Counted from the first letter of the stretch, positions 45,142-57,850 are shown. The stretch: DNA of 64,000 nt from Ashinkailepas kermadecensis (GCA_034440615.1 JAOTOM010004749.1:124001-188000); one strand, 5' to 3'. Notes: a model not told the origin generated them from the letters alone. Program-made: numbers and translations.

Positions 45142-45895
45142 CTCTCTCTCTCTCTCTCTCTCCAGCGTGTAGGGTTGGGTGCTGAGGCCACCCACCATCT
45201 CTGAGCATAGCTTCAGGTTCAGAGGTCACCCCATACCTCCACCTCCGTCCGTGCACGTGTAGGGTTGGGTCCTGAGGCCACCCACCATCTCTGAGCATAG
45301 CTTCAGGTTCAGAGGTCACCCCATACCTCCACCTCCGTCCGTGCACGTGTAGGGTTGGGTGCTGAGGCCACCCACCGTCTCTGAGCATAGCTTCAGGTTC
45401 AGAGGTCACCCCATACCTCCACCTCCGTCCGTGCACGTGTAGGGTTGGGTGCTGAGGCCACCCACCATCTCTGAGCATAGCTTCAGGTTTAGGGGTCACC
45501 CCTACCCCCCCCCCCCCCCCCCTCCCCTTTAGGGTTGGGGGCTGAGGCCACCCACCGTCTCTGAGCATAGCTTCAGGTTCAGAGGTCACCCCATACCTCC
45601 ACCTCCGTCCGTGCACGTGTAGGGTTGGGTGCTGAGGCCACCCACCGTCTCTGAGCATAGCTTCAGGTTCAGAGGTCACCCCATACCTCCACCTCCGTCC
45701 GTGCACGTGTAGGGTTGGGTGCTGAGGCCACCCACCGTCTCTGAGCATAGCTTCAGGTTCAGAGGTCACCCCATACCTCCACCTCCGTCCGTGCACGTGT
45801 AGGGTTGGGTGCTGAGGCCACCCACCATCTCTGAGCATAGCTTCAGGTTCAGAGGTCACCCCACACCTCCACCTCCGTCCGTGCACGGGCGAGCT
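45142..45895. repeat. TC microsatellite plus 90-bp minisatellite, about 8 copies
   Basis: A TC run at 45142-45161 is followed by units with AGGGTTGGGTGCTGAGGCCA, CCCACCATCTCTGAGCATAG, CTTCAGGTTCAGAGGTCACC and CCATACCTCCACCTCCGTCC. The period is exactly 90 bp (30 codons), so a minus frame of 347 codons is open. One unit (45490-45535) is replaced by a long C-run and TCCCCTTTAGG. CACGTG lies in every intact unit. Confidence 0.95.
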
Positions 45896-46774
45896 CGGAG
45901 ACCCGCCCAAACCTCTATCCAGTGAGAGCTGGATGCAGCGGCCAGTTCCCGCCTCTAGTGTGTGTCGGATCGGGTTCGGAGGCCTGGCACCTGTGTGCAA
46001 CCGGCGGCAGCGGTCGTGACCGGTCGCTCTGGGACGCCGATGTCCGCACCCACCAGCCACTCTGAATTCCCATAATTATCGATTTTATCGCCGCCGATAT
46101 TAACAGATAGCATCGGAAAAAGCCGAGCTGAGCGGCTGCCGACAGCATGGTGCCAATAGCCTGTGTCAATGTGTTGTCAGGCGTGCAAGAAGTGTCGCGC
46201 TGCTGCGCACAGTTCGCAGAACGGTCATTCCATGCTAACTCAACCAGCCGATAAAGCCCGACTATCAGCCACCAAATCTGGCTGCAAATTGGGATAATAC
46301 CCGACCATCAGCCATTTGGCCGTAAATTGGTACAAGGAGTTTTCTGTAGCTCTGAGCACGCTTCTGAAATTTTTACAACAATTGAAATGATGAGTTGAGT
46401 TATTGACTTGTTTATATTTTCACGTTTCAAAAAGGTAAAGTTTAGACAGCCATATCTCACAAGGCACTTTTAGCACGAAAATAAGCGTAATATGAGGCGA
46501 TAGGGAGTGAACTGTATATGTGCAAAAAATTAGAGAAAATTACAATTATTGAAATACCTTATGAAGCACGTAAAATTTTACAATTTGCTTTGCGAAAAAC
46601 ATGCACATTTACTTTTTGAAATCGAGAACAATTGTGGATTTTCCATGCATTTTAGTACCACAACCATTGGTCAAACTGGTGGGCATAACCATACGGCTAT
46701 GCAATGTGCTCGGAAGAGTCTCAGTCTCGAGTCGAGCGATGCCCATGTTACCTTACCATCCCATCTCCCTTCAG

Positions 46775-46830
46775 GAAACTACCGGACAAGGTGTCGCTTT
46801 ACTGGTCGGGAAAGACGTCACTTCAGAAAG
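46775..46830 (+). other. Possible 56-bp exon, gene unknown
   Basis: A pyrimidine-rich run ending CCCTTCAG precedes 46775 and a strong GTGAGT donor follows 46830. Between them one frame reads KLPDKVSLYWSGKTSLQK and another TTGQGVALLVGKDVTSE; both look ordinary. The downstream TTTTTTTTGTCAG at 46862-46874 is acceptor-like and is followed by KTPKEKAPMKIPDVPTWTF, but the phases do not join without a stop. I recognise no protein, so this could be chance. Confidence 0.25.
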
Positions 46831-47796
46831 GTGAGTGTGCCCCCCCCCTCCCATCGCTCAGTTTTTTTTGTCAGCTAAAAACGCCTAAGGAAAAGGCCCC
46901 CATGAAAATTCCAGATGTGCCCACATGGACATTCTTGGATCCAGCCCTCATGACGGGCACTGACTCGAGTTGCCGTTCACAGAGCAGTTGTGTTCAGCCA
47001 AGTATCGCTATCATGCTATAATCTCGCATCAATTTGATTCAGTGGTGGTTGTTGTTGTAGTTATTTGGGTTTTTGGGCGCATCTTTTGGGCGATTCAGTG
47101 GTGGTAATCCCTTCTACGGTTGTCTGACTACCACACCCAAGGCATGTCTTATCTCGACTCTCATACACAGTCTGCCCCCTCCCCCTACCAGTTTGCATCA
47201 GTGATGGCCGCTGCCCATCCCCTCGCCGTGCACCGTCTCAGTTCCCAAAACCACAGTTCCCATCGGTTTAATACTCTCAGAATCGTGTTTAGATTTACAC
47301 AAAACACCATATGCTAATTTGCATAAAATGCCAGGTGGTCGGCCGTTAAAATTGCTTGTTCACTGGTTGAGTTCGCATGGCATGACCCAAAATGCAAAAC
47401 TGCTGACGAGCGATGCTGCGGCTGACTTTAGCTACTCCCTTCCCTTCCCCCCTCATTGATAGGACATTGAAACATCTCCATAAAGCACCCAGCTGTTTAT
47501 CTCGTATCAGTAACCTTGACCTAAATTAACACTGAGAGATTAGTAGTTGTTCGTTTTGATGCAGTGACAATATGCTCTAAGGTTGGTGTTGATGTGCTGC
47601 AATTACTCCGAATGGCTGCACTTTGAATACTTTGGAACACTACTATGGTTCGTTTCAGGTCAATGATCTTTGATAGCCTTGACCTGAAATTTATGGGATG
47701 AAATTGTATATTGATCTCATGACATTTTCCTGGTCCTTATTTGAGTAGACTCTCATGCTCTAATATAATGATAGTACGAATGTATCCTAGTCTGGT

Positions 47797-47870
47797 TAGT
47801 TAGTTAGTTATTTGGGTTTTAGGGCACATCAACTGCATTGGTTATACAGCGCCCATAAATCCTATCCTAG
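47797..47870. mobile_element. SINE tail-domain fragment
   Basis: GTTAGTTATTTGGGTTTTAG, GGCACATCAACTGCATTGG, TTATACAGCGCCCATAAATC: the clearest copy of the tail module. It parallels the tail of the tRNA SINE (GTCGACCGTTG, then GTCATATAGCGTCGCC). Confidence 0.65.
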
Positions 47871-48300
47871 TCTATCCTAGTCTGGAAGAGGTCGGTTTCG
47901 GAAATACGGTCCTCGAAAATTGCATCGGCGCTGAACCAGTGCTAGTTACATAACCGTCTTTACAATAAGTAACCGCTACTTTGACTATTCAAATACCACC
48001 AACAAATAGCCGTTGCTGCTGCTTGTACAACCACCTTGGTCGTTGTTGGTTTCCCAGCACCCGGTACCACCACTGGCGGATCCAGGGGGGGGGGACATTC
48101 CGGCCATGCCCCCCCCTCCCCAAGCGCTTCAAAGGGGGGCCATAGTGTCTTTTGCCCCCCCCCCCCAAACCAACAAAGGTAAACTGAATTAAAATGCAGT
48201 AACCTTTGCTGAGGTTAAAAATAGCATTCCGGGTGAAATAATCTCCAATTTTAAAGGTATTTTGTTATAATTGTTTGGAAGCACAATATGGTAGGATAGT

Positions 48301-48700
48301 AGATTCTGACACATCGAGGGTTCTATGCTGTTGAAGTTCTGCTTACAGCAAGAGATGACGAAATCAGCAGTTTCCTTATTCCTTCGTCAGATAGGTTCAT
48401 GAAGTTTGTTTAGCCAGTAACGGGCAAGCGGACCCAGTGAGCCAGATTTCGAAAGCGGAATTTGAACAGGATGTTTTGTGCGAGTGACCAGTTGAGCCCA
48501 GTTGAGCAGCATGTTTCGTATGTTGGTGTTCGGGTTGCTAAGATGAAGAGACAGGCTACATTGACTGATTTGTTTTCAAGAAGAATAGCAAGAGGAGGTA
48601 CACTGGCGGATCCAGATTCTGACACACATCGAAGGTTCCATGCTGCTCAAGTTCTGCTTACAGCAAGAGTTGACAAAATCGGATCCGCCAGTGTGTATAC
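48301..48700. repeat. Internal duplication and mini-terminus pair within the hAT element
   Basis: AGATTCTGACACATCGA to GATGACGAAATC (48301-48366) recurs diverged at 48612-48681. The second copy is bracketed by CACTGGCGGATCC (48601) and GGATCCGCCAGTG (48681-48693), the same terminus as the outer element, so a mini-element of about 93 bp sits inside the larger one. No 8-bp duplication flanks it. Confidence 0.75.
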
Positions 48701-48908
48701 GTGCACGAACGTTGACGTGGTACAAGACGTTGAACGTGAACGTGAACGTTTTGGTAAACAAGAACAAAAATCCGGTAACATAGAAACGGTGGAGGTAGGC
48801 TGGGGCCCCTACACAGGCAATTATGTTGTCAATTTGTTTTTTTGTTTTTTAATGGGCCCCTTTGCCAAATAGTGGTCGAAATCCGGTGCTTTTAACAAAA
48901 ATAGTGGG

Positions 48909-48985
48909 TTGTTGTTATTTGGGTTTAAGGGCGCTTCGACCAAAGCGTGATCATTTAGCGCCCATAGAATAGGCACCCTCCAAAT
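48909..48985. mobile_element. SINE tail-domain fragment inside the hAT element
   Basis: GTTGTTATTTGGGTTTAAGG, GCGCTTCGACC, then ATCATTTAGCGCCCATAGAA. It was either carried by the hAT element or inserted after it. Confidence 0.6.
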
Positions 48986-49115
48986 CCGTTCGACCCTACC
49001 CCTGACGCAATTCCTACGTACGCCACTGGGGGAGGGGGAGGTGAGGGGCTGACGCCGAAAACCGAAAGTTGCCCCCCCCCCAAACCGGTGGGCTAGATCC
49101 GCCAGTGGGTACCAC

Positions 49116-50417
49116 CACGCTCTGCGGGGGCGATTCGTGCTCTGTCATTAAGAGCTGGCCGTGAGCTGAAGCGCAGCCAATTTCATGCGTTAATCCGGAC
49201 AACGGTTGCGGCACCGGCTGCCTGCCACGGCCACCACGTCCAACTCGGAGTTGAGCCGGCGGTGCGATGGTGGCCCTACCCTGTCAGCCAGACTGCAAGG
49301 GCAATGATCCAGATATTTTGTATTCGGAGGGCAGAGGAGGGATGTTAACCCCCTCCACCCCACCTTCGCCGGAATAAATAATGCACTAAGAGCATACTTG
49401 TGAAATGTCTTCCGTGCTGGAATTCAGCGTAATGTATGATAGTTGGTAAAGTTCGCATCGTCAGTCGTCAACCTCTCAGACATTCTCCCTCAGGGTCATT
49501 CGCTTTCGAGTCTTAGCCATCTCCAAGGGAAATTATGGCCGTAGAATATCATACCACACTTTACTGGTCGCCATATATCTCCTGTGATACTACATTTGTG
49601 CATTCTAGCATCTGTTTCAATTGATGTAGCCTAGTTCGGATAGGAAATGTATTGCGCTTGAGGCGAGCCGCGTCGGGATCTCGGTTTAACTCTCGTCGGG
49701 CCGGGATGGGAGGGAGGGGGGGGGCACTCTCGAAAGTTCCCCTCGGGTTTACCATGGACAGTGGCCGAATGAGTAGATGCAGCAAGAGGAAACTTTCAGT
49801 GCCTTTTTATGCATCCTGTTAAAATGCAATTGTGGCACGGGTAATATCATGGTAAATATGTATTTCCTGATGCAAAATAATTTTCACCTAAAGAGCCTTA
49901 GCCATGAAATATTTCCTGACCGGGTGTCTAATGAAATAAACAATTGCTTATTCCTAGTATTTAAAGCCTATTCTGGAATGGACCTGAACCCGGATATAAT
50001 GCATCCGGATCGTAGCCTAGCATAGCCGGATAACCAGTATCACTTTAGACTCCAACACAATCACACGAAATACGGAAACTTGAGAAGCATTGAGCGGACA
50101 CCGTGCCACTTGTCCAAACCAAACCATCTCAATCAAACAAACAGCGGGGTTTGAAACAGCTGCACGGGAACTGGGAGGCATATGCGACGCGAGATGACAC
50201 GGCGCCGGCGGTCAATATCGGCCCAGGTAAAGCACGGGCGGCCCATGGGAGCATCCATCAGCGTAGCTGTAGTGCAGACGGCCGAACACTGGGCCGCCTG
50301 CCGGCCTCACCGGGCCTCGCCGGCCCTCACCGAGCGGCAGTGTGTGGCCGCCGCCGCTGACGTCATCACAGCCTTTGTCTGCCACCGCCGGCGCCGGGCG
50401 CCGGGCGCCGGCCGCTG
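49116..50417. other. Unique DNA, GC-rich at the right end
   Basis: 49116-50100 is ordinary unique DNA. 50180-50415 is GC-rich. No gene recognised; the open frames that cross into the next array are artefacts. Confidence 0.5.
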
Positions 50418-50419
50418 GT

Positions 50420-50758
50420 CACCGTGTCTCCAGGTCAGCCCACCGTGTCTCCAGGTCAGCCCACCGTGTCTCCAGGTCAGCCCACCGTGTCTCCAGGTCA
50501 GCCCACCGTGTCTCCAGGTCAGCCCACCGTGTCTCCAGGTCAGCCCACCGTGTCTCCAGGTCAGCCCACCGTGTCTCCAGGTCAGCCCACCGTGTCTCCA
50601 GGTCAGCCCACCGTGTCTCCAAGTCAACCCACCGTGTCTCCAGGTCAGCCCACCGTGTCTCCAAGTCAACCCACCGTGTCTCCAGGTCAGCCCACCGTGT
50701 CTCCAGGTCAGCTCACCGTGTCTCCAGGTCAGCTCACCGTGTCTCCAGGTCAGCCAGA
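50420..50758. repeat. 21-bp minisatellite, about 16 copies
   Basis: The unit is CACCGTGTCTCCAGGTCAGC plus C. Variants CAAGTCAACC (two units) and CAGGTCAGCT (two units) sit in the right half. Seven codons long, it keeps several frames open (VSPGQPT, CLQVSPP, and minus DLETRWA). Confidence 0.97.
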
Positions 50759-53344
50759 CAGCGTCTTCAGATCGGCCCGGCCTGCCGACCGCGTTTCCAG
50801 GCCAGCCGAATGCGCGTGTCTGCAGATTGCCCGGTGTGGCGACCCGACCGGGTCAGACCGACCTGATGACACGCCTCCGGGTCGGCCCAGCGAGGGTTGT
50901 CGGGATGGTTGTCGGTGGCTCGACTTCCGGGGACCGAAACTCGGCGCCGCCGGACCGGTCGACAGCGCCACGACGGTGTGTCAATAGCACCGCCGGCCAC
51001 AACAGCTTACGGCGGGAACACCGCCGCAATGTCCCGCTCACTGAACAGCTTTCACACGCTATACCGCCCAGTGTTCTACAAGCTTTCCCTGCTCATCCTG
51101 CACCACGGACAAGTGTAGTTTCGGGATTACGGCTGCCGACAGGCAGAATCATGTTCGCCGGATTACAAATGGCTTCGATTTTCCCAGCAGCGGGGATTTT
51201 AGCCGTCGTGAGCCGAAAGGTCGACGTGATGAGATTCGCCTGCAGTTGAAGCGATTACGATCATGGCCAGAGTGCAACAGATCCGCACAGAAGATCAATG
51301 TCGACTAGGAGGATACGAACTCGCTAACTACCAACGTCATCTATATTGTGTTGCTCTAATGGACAGCACGGTGCAATGTAAGACTCACGGTAAAACCAGT
51401 TCGAAATTATTTCGCAGCTGCCCACAGCAAGAAGACAAACCAGTCATAGCCACCTTGATTGGCGGTGTGCCATAGCGCTTTATGAAATTCGATGTTCTGA
51501 ATGACACGATAAATTGCACCGGAATCCAATCATAACATTAGATATCTCGGCAGTTTCCACGTTGAAGTTCGTTGGTGGTGGTGGTGATGGATTCGTATCT
51601 CTGGCTGCGCCAATCACTAGGATCATTTTGCGTCCATACCGCAAACCGTCATCATCTGATGGTTGAAGCAGTATTAGCTCATGTCTGAGTGCACACGATG
51701 GGCGATATATAACGTCGAAAATTTACTTGGAGGAGTGCAAATACGTACCCGGAGGCACCGGATTCCGGAGTCATCTATTAGCATTTGTCGCAGCCACATA
51801 TCGGAGTGTAAATATGCAATCGGAGGCACAACCCCGGAATCACCTTCCAGCATTTGTCCCAGCCACATATCAACACTGCGATGCATCCATATCCGAGGTG
51901 TACAGGTACCAGTATGAGGAAAACAAAAAAGTGCATGGTACGCTGTGAGTAGGGTGAAACAGCGTGCACGCAGAGGGCGGGCACCGGCCGGTAAATGGCG
52001 CCTGTGTGTGTATGTCACACACAGGCTGGAGTGTATGTCCAATCATAGGCCAACAGAGCGCAACTTCCTCTCTTCTCTGTGCACGAAGTGAAGATTGCCA
52101 TGTCATTGGTTGTGGCTGCACTGGCTTAAGTTTGCTGAGCTTTTATGTTCCAAGGGCATTGCCATTTTGCACCAGCCTAAGTTTCTTGAGCTTCATGTTC
52201 CAAGTGTATTGCGCTTTTGCACATACTAGGGAAGATATTGATGTCCTAGTCTCCACCAGGGGGGGGATGGGTCCTACGGCAACCGTCTGCAGTTCTTTGC
52301 TTTCACAATTTATTATTGGCAATTACGAAAAAACGTACCTCCAACAATCCCCAAAATGTAGCGAATATTGCCAATCAAGTATGCTCAATGTCGATGAATC
52401 GTCTCGTAATGCACGCAGTCTGCGAGTTGAATAGCTTACAAATTGCAGTTATCACCCATATCGAGAGTAACAAAATTGAAAACAAGTATTACTCTATTGC
52501 ATTATCATACATGCATTCGGTATCTTCCACGATGCCAACCTTTGGCAGGCTAGTTGATGTCCAGCTGTAGTCACGTTTGGCACATATGACATATAAATAT
52601 CATCTTCCCTCCCATAGTGCATGCACTATGTGACCCCAGGAGATCATTTCCTTCCTGAAAATTAGCTCGCTACCTAGCTGAGGTGCGCCTCAGCTAATAC
52701 GTATTGGTGACCTATCTTCAAATAGAAAAACGGTTAAAAATGGTGCAAATATTCGGACTGAACTAGGGCTATGGCGAATGATGACATATGCATCTATATC
52801 CTAAAGCATTCCTAACCTGAATGCCCTGACACTTGGACAGTTAACCATAGAGAAGCCCAGCATAAATCGAATCGGTAATAGTGCGTGTTGCCAAATACGA
52901 TAGGCTCTGCATTCGAAACTGGGGTTGACAGAAAAAAGAAGAAAAAAGAAAGGAATGTGCATGGCATTGGGCAAACACGCACCTATATCAAGATATGTTT
53001 GTGCTTCCAGGTTCATTATTCGCTCGTGACATTTTCCATTGGCTATGCGAACTGAAAACATTGGTTAGTGGAATACCAGACTCACAACCCATGCTATTGT
53101 CAAAGTGTCCGATCTATTCACATCATGAAGCATTCGCCAAGTTACTATAATTGTTGATAACTGTGTTGGTCAGGTATCACAAATGAATGATATTTCTTGA
53201 CAGCGGCCAATATTCATGAAGAACTGACATCAATGAAATGCACACGATTGGGAAGAAAATATACAGCATACTCGGCAAACGACCATCAAAATAAAACTAA
53301 AATACCTCGTCGCAGCTTCACCAAGAAGTAGTCTCAACTTGAGA
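50759..53344. other. Unique DNA, no gene recognised
   Basis: GC-rich to about 51000, then AT-rich. 51720-51880 holds a roughly 63-bp duplication (GTGCAAATACGTACC / GTGTAAATATGCAATC, GGAGGCAC, GGAATCA or GGAGTCATC, then CATTTGTC and CAGCCACATAT). No frame above 160 codons, and none with a known motif. Confidence 0.5.
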
Positions 53345-53702
53345 TACCACTGCTGCGGAGCATCACAACTGAGCGCTGTGGTCGCTGCGGGGCATCTCAA
53401 CTGAGTGCTGTGATCGCTGCGGGGCATCTCAATTGAGCGCTGTGGTCGCTGCGGGGCATCTCAACTGAGCGCTGTGGTCGCTGCGGAGCATCTCAACTGA
53501 GCGCTGTGATCACTGCAGAGCATCTCAACTGAGTGCTGTGATCGCTGCGGGGCATCTCAACTGAGTGCTGTGGTTGCTGCGGGGCATCTCAACTGAGCGC
53601 TGTGATCACTGCAGAGCATCTCAACTGAGTGCTGTGATCGCTGCGGGGCATCTCAACTGAGTGCTGTGATCGCTGCGGGGCATCTCAACTGAGCGTTGTG
53701 AT
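53345..53702. repeat. 32-bp minisatellite, about 11 copies
   Basis: The unit is GGGGCATCTCAACTGAGCGC followed by TGTGATCGCTGC. Variants GTGGTCGC, ATCACTGCAGAGC and GAGTGC are shared between non-adjacent units (53510 and 53605), so blocks were duplicated. No long frame, because TGA occurs in the unit. Confidence 0.95.
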
Positions 53703-54209
53703 GATTGCTGCGCATGCTGGACATTACTCCGCAAAAATGTTTCCATCAATGTTAAAACATTTCCAGATATGGGTGCAAGCGACACCGATAAGAAAACAAG
53801 CTTACACTATTTGTTCCGTGCCTTCAGTAATTTACAACTCACCCCTTCTGATTTTAACATGCTTAAAATATATACCTTTCATACTAATTTGTCAAATACG
53901 AAGTGGTGCAAATTAATTATCAAGTTTACATACTTGAAGGAAACTGAGTCATTGTCATGCTAACGAGTGAATATACGAAAAACATGCTCTTAATTTCTAC
54001 CATATTACTCAAGTTTCCACTTTTGCAATGCCCCTCGAACAAATCATTTTCCACCCTAACACCCTGGTGTACAACACATTTTCACACACTGAACTTTCCA
54101 TGGCAAACATACAAGGGAGAAATGTAGACAGGCAGCTTTACCTTTCCATGATTACACATATGACGATTTGCCGCACAAACGTACACTGGGAACAGGAAAC
54201 AAGAGCAGC
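53703..54209. other. AT-rich unique DNA
   Basis: No repeats, no recognised gene. Frames under 75 codons. Confidence 0.5.
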
Positions 54210-55278
54210 TCATCCGTCTGCACACCTCTGACGCTCCGCTATACAGTTGGACACAGGGAACATGGCACAAGAACAACTCCTCCGTCTACACACCTCTGAT
54301 ACAGGCGGATACAGGGAACAGGCAACAAGAACAACTCCCCCACTTGCACACCTCTGACGCTCCGCCATAGAGGCGGACACGGAACAGGGAACCAGAACAA
54401 CTCCCCCACTTGCACACCTCTGACGCTCCGCCATACAGGCGGACACAGGGAACAGGCAACAAGAACAACTCCCCCGCCTGCACACCTCTGACGCTCCGCC
54501 ATACAGGCGGACACAGGGAACAGGGAACAAGAACAACTCCCCCGCCTGCACACCTCTGACGCTCCGCCATACAGGCGGACACAGGGAACAGGGAACAAGA
54601 ACAACTCCCCCACTTGCACACCTATGACGCTGCGCCATACAGGCGGACACAGGGAACAGGCAACAAGAACAACTCCCCCACTTGCACACCTCTGACGCTC
54701 CGTCATACAGGCGGACACAGGGAACAGGCAACAAGAACAACTCCACCACTTGCACACCTCTGACGCTCCGCCATACAGGCGGACACAGGGAACAGGGAAC
54801 AAGAACAACTCCCCCGCCTGCACACCTCTGACGCTCCGCCATACAGGCGAACACAGGGAACAGGGAACAAGAACAAATCCCCCGTCTACACACCTCTGAC
54901 TCTCCGCCATACAGGCGGACACAGGGAACAGGGAACAAGAACAACTCCCCCGCCTGCACACCTCTGACGATCCGCCATACAGGCGGACACAGGGAACAGG
55001 GAACAAGAACAACTCCCCCGCCTGCACACCTCTGACACTCCGCCATACAGGCGGACACAGGGAACAGGGAACCAGAACAACTCCCCCGCCTGCACACCTC
55101 TGACGCTCCGCCATACAGGCGGACACAGGGAGCAGGGAACAAGAACAAATCCCCGTCTCCACACCTCTAACGCTCCGACGTATAGGCGGAGACAAGGAAC
55201 ATGTAACAAGTACAACTGCCCCACCTGCACACCTCTGACGTTTCGCCGTACAGGCGGACACAGGGAACAGGAAACGCA
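54210..55278. repeat. 68-bp minisatellite, about 16 copies
   Basis: Units contain CACCTCTGACGCTCCGCCAT, ACAGGCGGACACAGGGAACA, GGGAACAAGAACAACTCCCC and CGCCTGCA. Edge units are more diverged (54240, 55160-55270). 68 bp is not a multiple of three, yet minus frames of 312 and 358 codons are open because all three phases lack stops. The cysteine-rich products (VCRRGSCSCSLFPVSACM) are artefacts. Confidence 0.95.
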
Positions 55279-55879
55279 CTGTTGCAATGAAGAGCAATGT
55301 TGCACACGAAAGCAATTACGTGACGTTTGTCATGCGCGTGTTTTTGTTATGTTCGAGTTGGTGATGACGGGGCAGGTAATTGCTACTGGTAATACTTCCA
55401 TGCTTACATGCCCGCCAACTAAGAAGCTAACCGATCTGCCCACTTCAACCGGGGCCAATGAGGTGGAATTCAAATATTTTAGCTCCAATCATGAAATGTA
55501 CTAATTCCGCCGAAGTACGAAGCTCGAAACGAACTAATGATGTGCTTTCACACAATTTCACAAGGCAGGTGGTATAAGGTACATTTCAGTTCCAGAAATA
55601 GTGCTTCGCAGGAAGAGGTGTTCCAACACGCCATGGCATCAGTGCACTTCTTACCGGATTGGTTATCACGGATGGAATTCTGACTTATTGGATGCTTAAC
55701 TGAGTGATTCATGGATGTCATTAGGGGACTGATTGATTGATAATAATGAGTAAATGAGGGATTCGTGATTGATGGGGTCTAGTTTGTTTCTCGATACGAT
55801 TGGTTGCATGTCACATGAGCCATTATCCGCAGAGCAGCGGATGGCAAACCAATGTCCTTGTAGCTGGCGCGATCAGCCA
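55279..55879. other. Unique spacer
   Basis: Ordinary DNA, no gene. A short degenerate TGATTGATTGATAA / TGATTGATGG stretch lies near 55720-55775. Confidence 0.5.
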
Positions 55880-57850
55880 CACCCAGGCAGTCACACCGAG
55901 ACACGTCCAGCAGTGTGGACAGGCTCCACCACACCCACGGCAGTCACACCGAGACACACCCACGGCAGTCAAACCGAGACACGTCCAGCAGTGTGGACAG
56001 GCTCCACCACACCCACGGCAGCCACACCGAGACACGTCCAGCAGTGTGGACAGGCTCCACCACACCCACGGCAGTCACACCGAGACACACCCACGGCAGT
56101 CACACCGAGACACGTCCAGCAGTGTGGACAGGCTCCACCACACCCACGGCAGTCACACCGAGACACGTCCAGCAGTGTGACAGGCCCCCCCCCCCCCCCC
56201 CACCCCCCCCACCAAAACCCCCCCCCCCCACAAAAACCCCCACAACACAAGACACACCCACGGCATCACACCGAGACACGCCAGCGGGACAGGCTACCAC
56301 ACCCACGGCAGCACCGAGACACGTCCAGCAGTGTGGACAGGCTCCACCACACCGAGACACGTCCAGCAGTGTGGACAAGCTCCACCACACCCACGGCAGT
56401 CACACCGAGACACACCCACGGCAGCCACACCGAGACACGTCCATCATCGTGGACAGGCTCCACCACACCCACGGCAGTCACACCGAGACACGTCCATCAT
56501 CGTGGACAGGCTCCACCACACCCACGGCAGTCACACCGAGACACGTCCATCATCGTGGACAGGCTCCACCACACCCACGGCAGTCACACCGAGACACGTC
56601 CAGCAGTGTGGACAGGCTCCACCACACCCACGGCAGCCACACCGAGACACGTCCAGCAGTGTGGACAGGCTCCACCACACCCACGGCAGCCACACCGAGA
56701 CACGTCCATCATCGTGGACAGGCTCCACAACCCACGGCAGTGTGGACAAGCTCCACCACACCCACGGCAGTCACACCGAGACACGTCCATCATTGTGGAC
56801 AGGCTCCACCACACCCACGGCAGACGCACACCGAGACACGTCCATCATCGTGGACAGGCTCCACCACACCCACGGCAGTCACACCGAGACACGTCCATCA
56901 TCGTGGACAGGCTCCACCACACCCACGGCAGTCACACCGAGACACACCCACGGCAGTCACACCGAGACACGTCCATCATTGTGGACAGGCTCCACCACAC
57001 CCACGGCAGTCACACCGAGACACGTCCAGCAGTGTGGACAGGCTCCACCACACCCACGGCAGCCACACCGAGACACATCCATATCCAGCACACCAGACAC
57101 GTTCAGCAGTGCGAGACACGTCCATCATCGTGGACAGGCTCACACCCACGGCAGCCACACCGAGACACGTCATCATCGTGGACAAGCTCCACCACACCCA
57201 CGGAGTCACCAAGGGCACGTCCATCAGTGTGGACAGGCTCCACCACACCCACGGCAGCCACACCGAGACACGTCCATCATCGTGGACAGGCTCCACCACA
57301 CCCACGGCAGTCACACCGAGACACGTCCATCATCGTGGACAGGTTCCACCACACCCACGGAAGAACCAGAACAGGTTCCACCACACCCACGGCAGTCACA
57401 CCGAGACACGTCCATCATCGTGGAGGTTCCACCACACCCACGGCAGTCACACCGAGACAGTTCATTGTGGACAGGCTCCACCACACCCACGGCAGCCACA
57501 CCGAGACACGTCCATCATCGTGGACAGGCTCCACCACACCCACGGCAGTCACACCGGACGTCCATCATCGTGGACAGGTCCACCACACCCACGGCAGTCA
57601 CACCGAGACACGTCCATCATTGTGGACAGGCTCCACCACACCCACGGCAGCCACACCGAGACACGTCCATCATCGTGGACAGGCTCCACCACACCCACGG
57701 CAGCCACACCGAGACACGTCCATCATCGTGGACAAGCTCCACCACACCCACGGCAGTCTGCCACGACACACCGACAGCCACACCGAGACACGTCCAGCAG
57801 TGTGGACAGGCTCCACCACACCCTCGACAGTTTGTCACGACATATGGCAC
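55880..57850. repeat. 53-bp minisatellite, about 37 copies
   Basis: Units contain CCACCACACCCACGGCAGTC, ACACCGAGACACGTCCATCA and TCGTGGACAGGCT. GCAGTG types (left, about 55900-56400) and ATCATCG types (centre and right) form blocks. A C-rich, scrambled patch at 56178-56300 and short units at 57070-57230 and 57350-57470 interrupt it. All three plus frames are open for 540-710 codons. These are not proteins. Confidence 0.95.

Larger units (their letters stand above)
45896..48070. other. Quiet AT-rich region with SINE-tail fragments
   Basis: Mostly unique AT-rich DNA. SINE-tail words (TTATTTGGGTTTTTGGGCGC at 47061; TTATTTGGGTTTTAGGGCAC near 47807, then CAGCGCCCATAA) mark two small fragments. 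A possible exon is listed at 46775. No other gene recognised. Confidence 0.5.
48071..49107 (+). mobile_element. Short hAT transposon, 8-bp duplication (1,037 bp)
   Basis: The left terminus is CACTGGCGGATCCAGG and the right is CTAGATCCGCCAGTG, its inverted match. GGTACCAC is present on both sides (48063-48070 and 49108-49115), the 8-bp target duplication typical of hAT elements. C- and G-runs follow each terminus. Inside, a 136-codon frame (48462-48872) contains MKRQATLTDLFSRR, like the start of some hAT or zinc-finger transposases, but there is no catalytic domain. The element is non-autonomous or heavily deleted. It also contains a SINE-tail fragment and an internal duplication. Confidence 0.9.

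Noticed and set aside
45017..46060. 347-codon minus frame with 30-residue repeats
   Set aside because: The 90-bp array length is 30 codons, so the frame stays open by arithmetic. One unit is a C-run that would disrupt any protein.
54210..55305. Cysteine-rich secreted-like protein on the minus strand
   Set aside because: The frame follows the 68-bp array, whose unit is not a multiple of three, so the same peptide appears in shifted phases. There is no credible signal peptide or gene structure.
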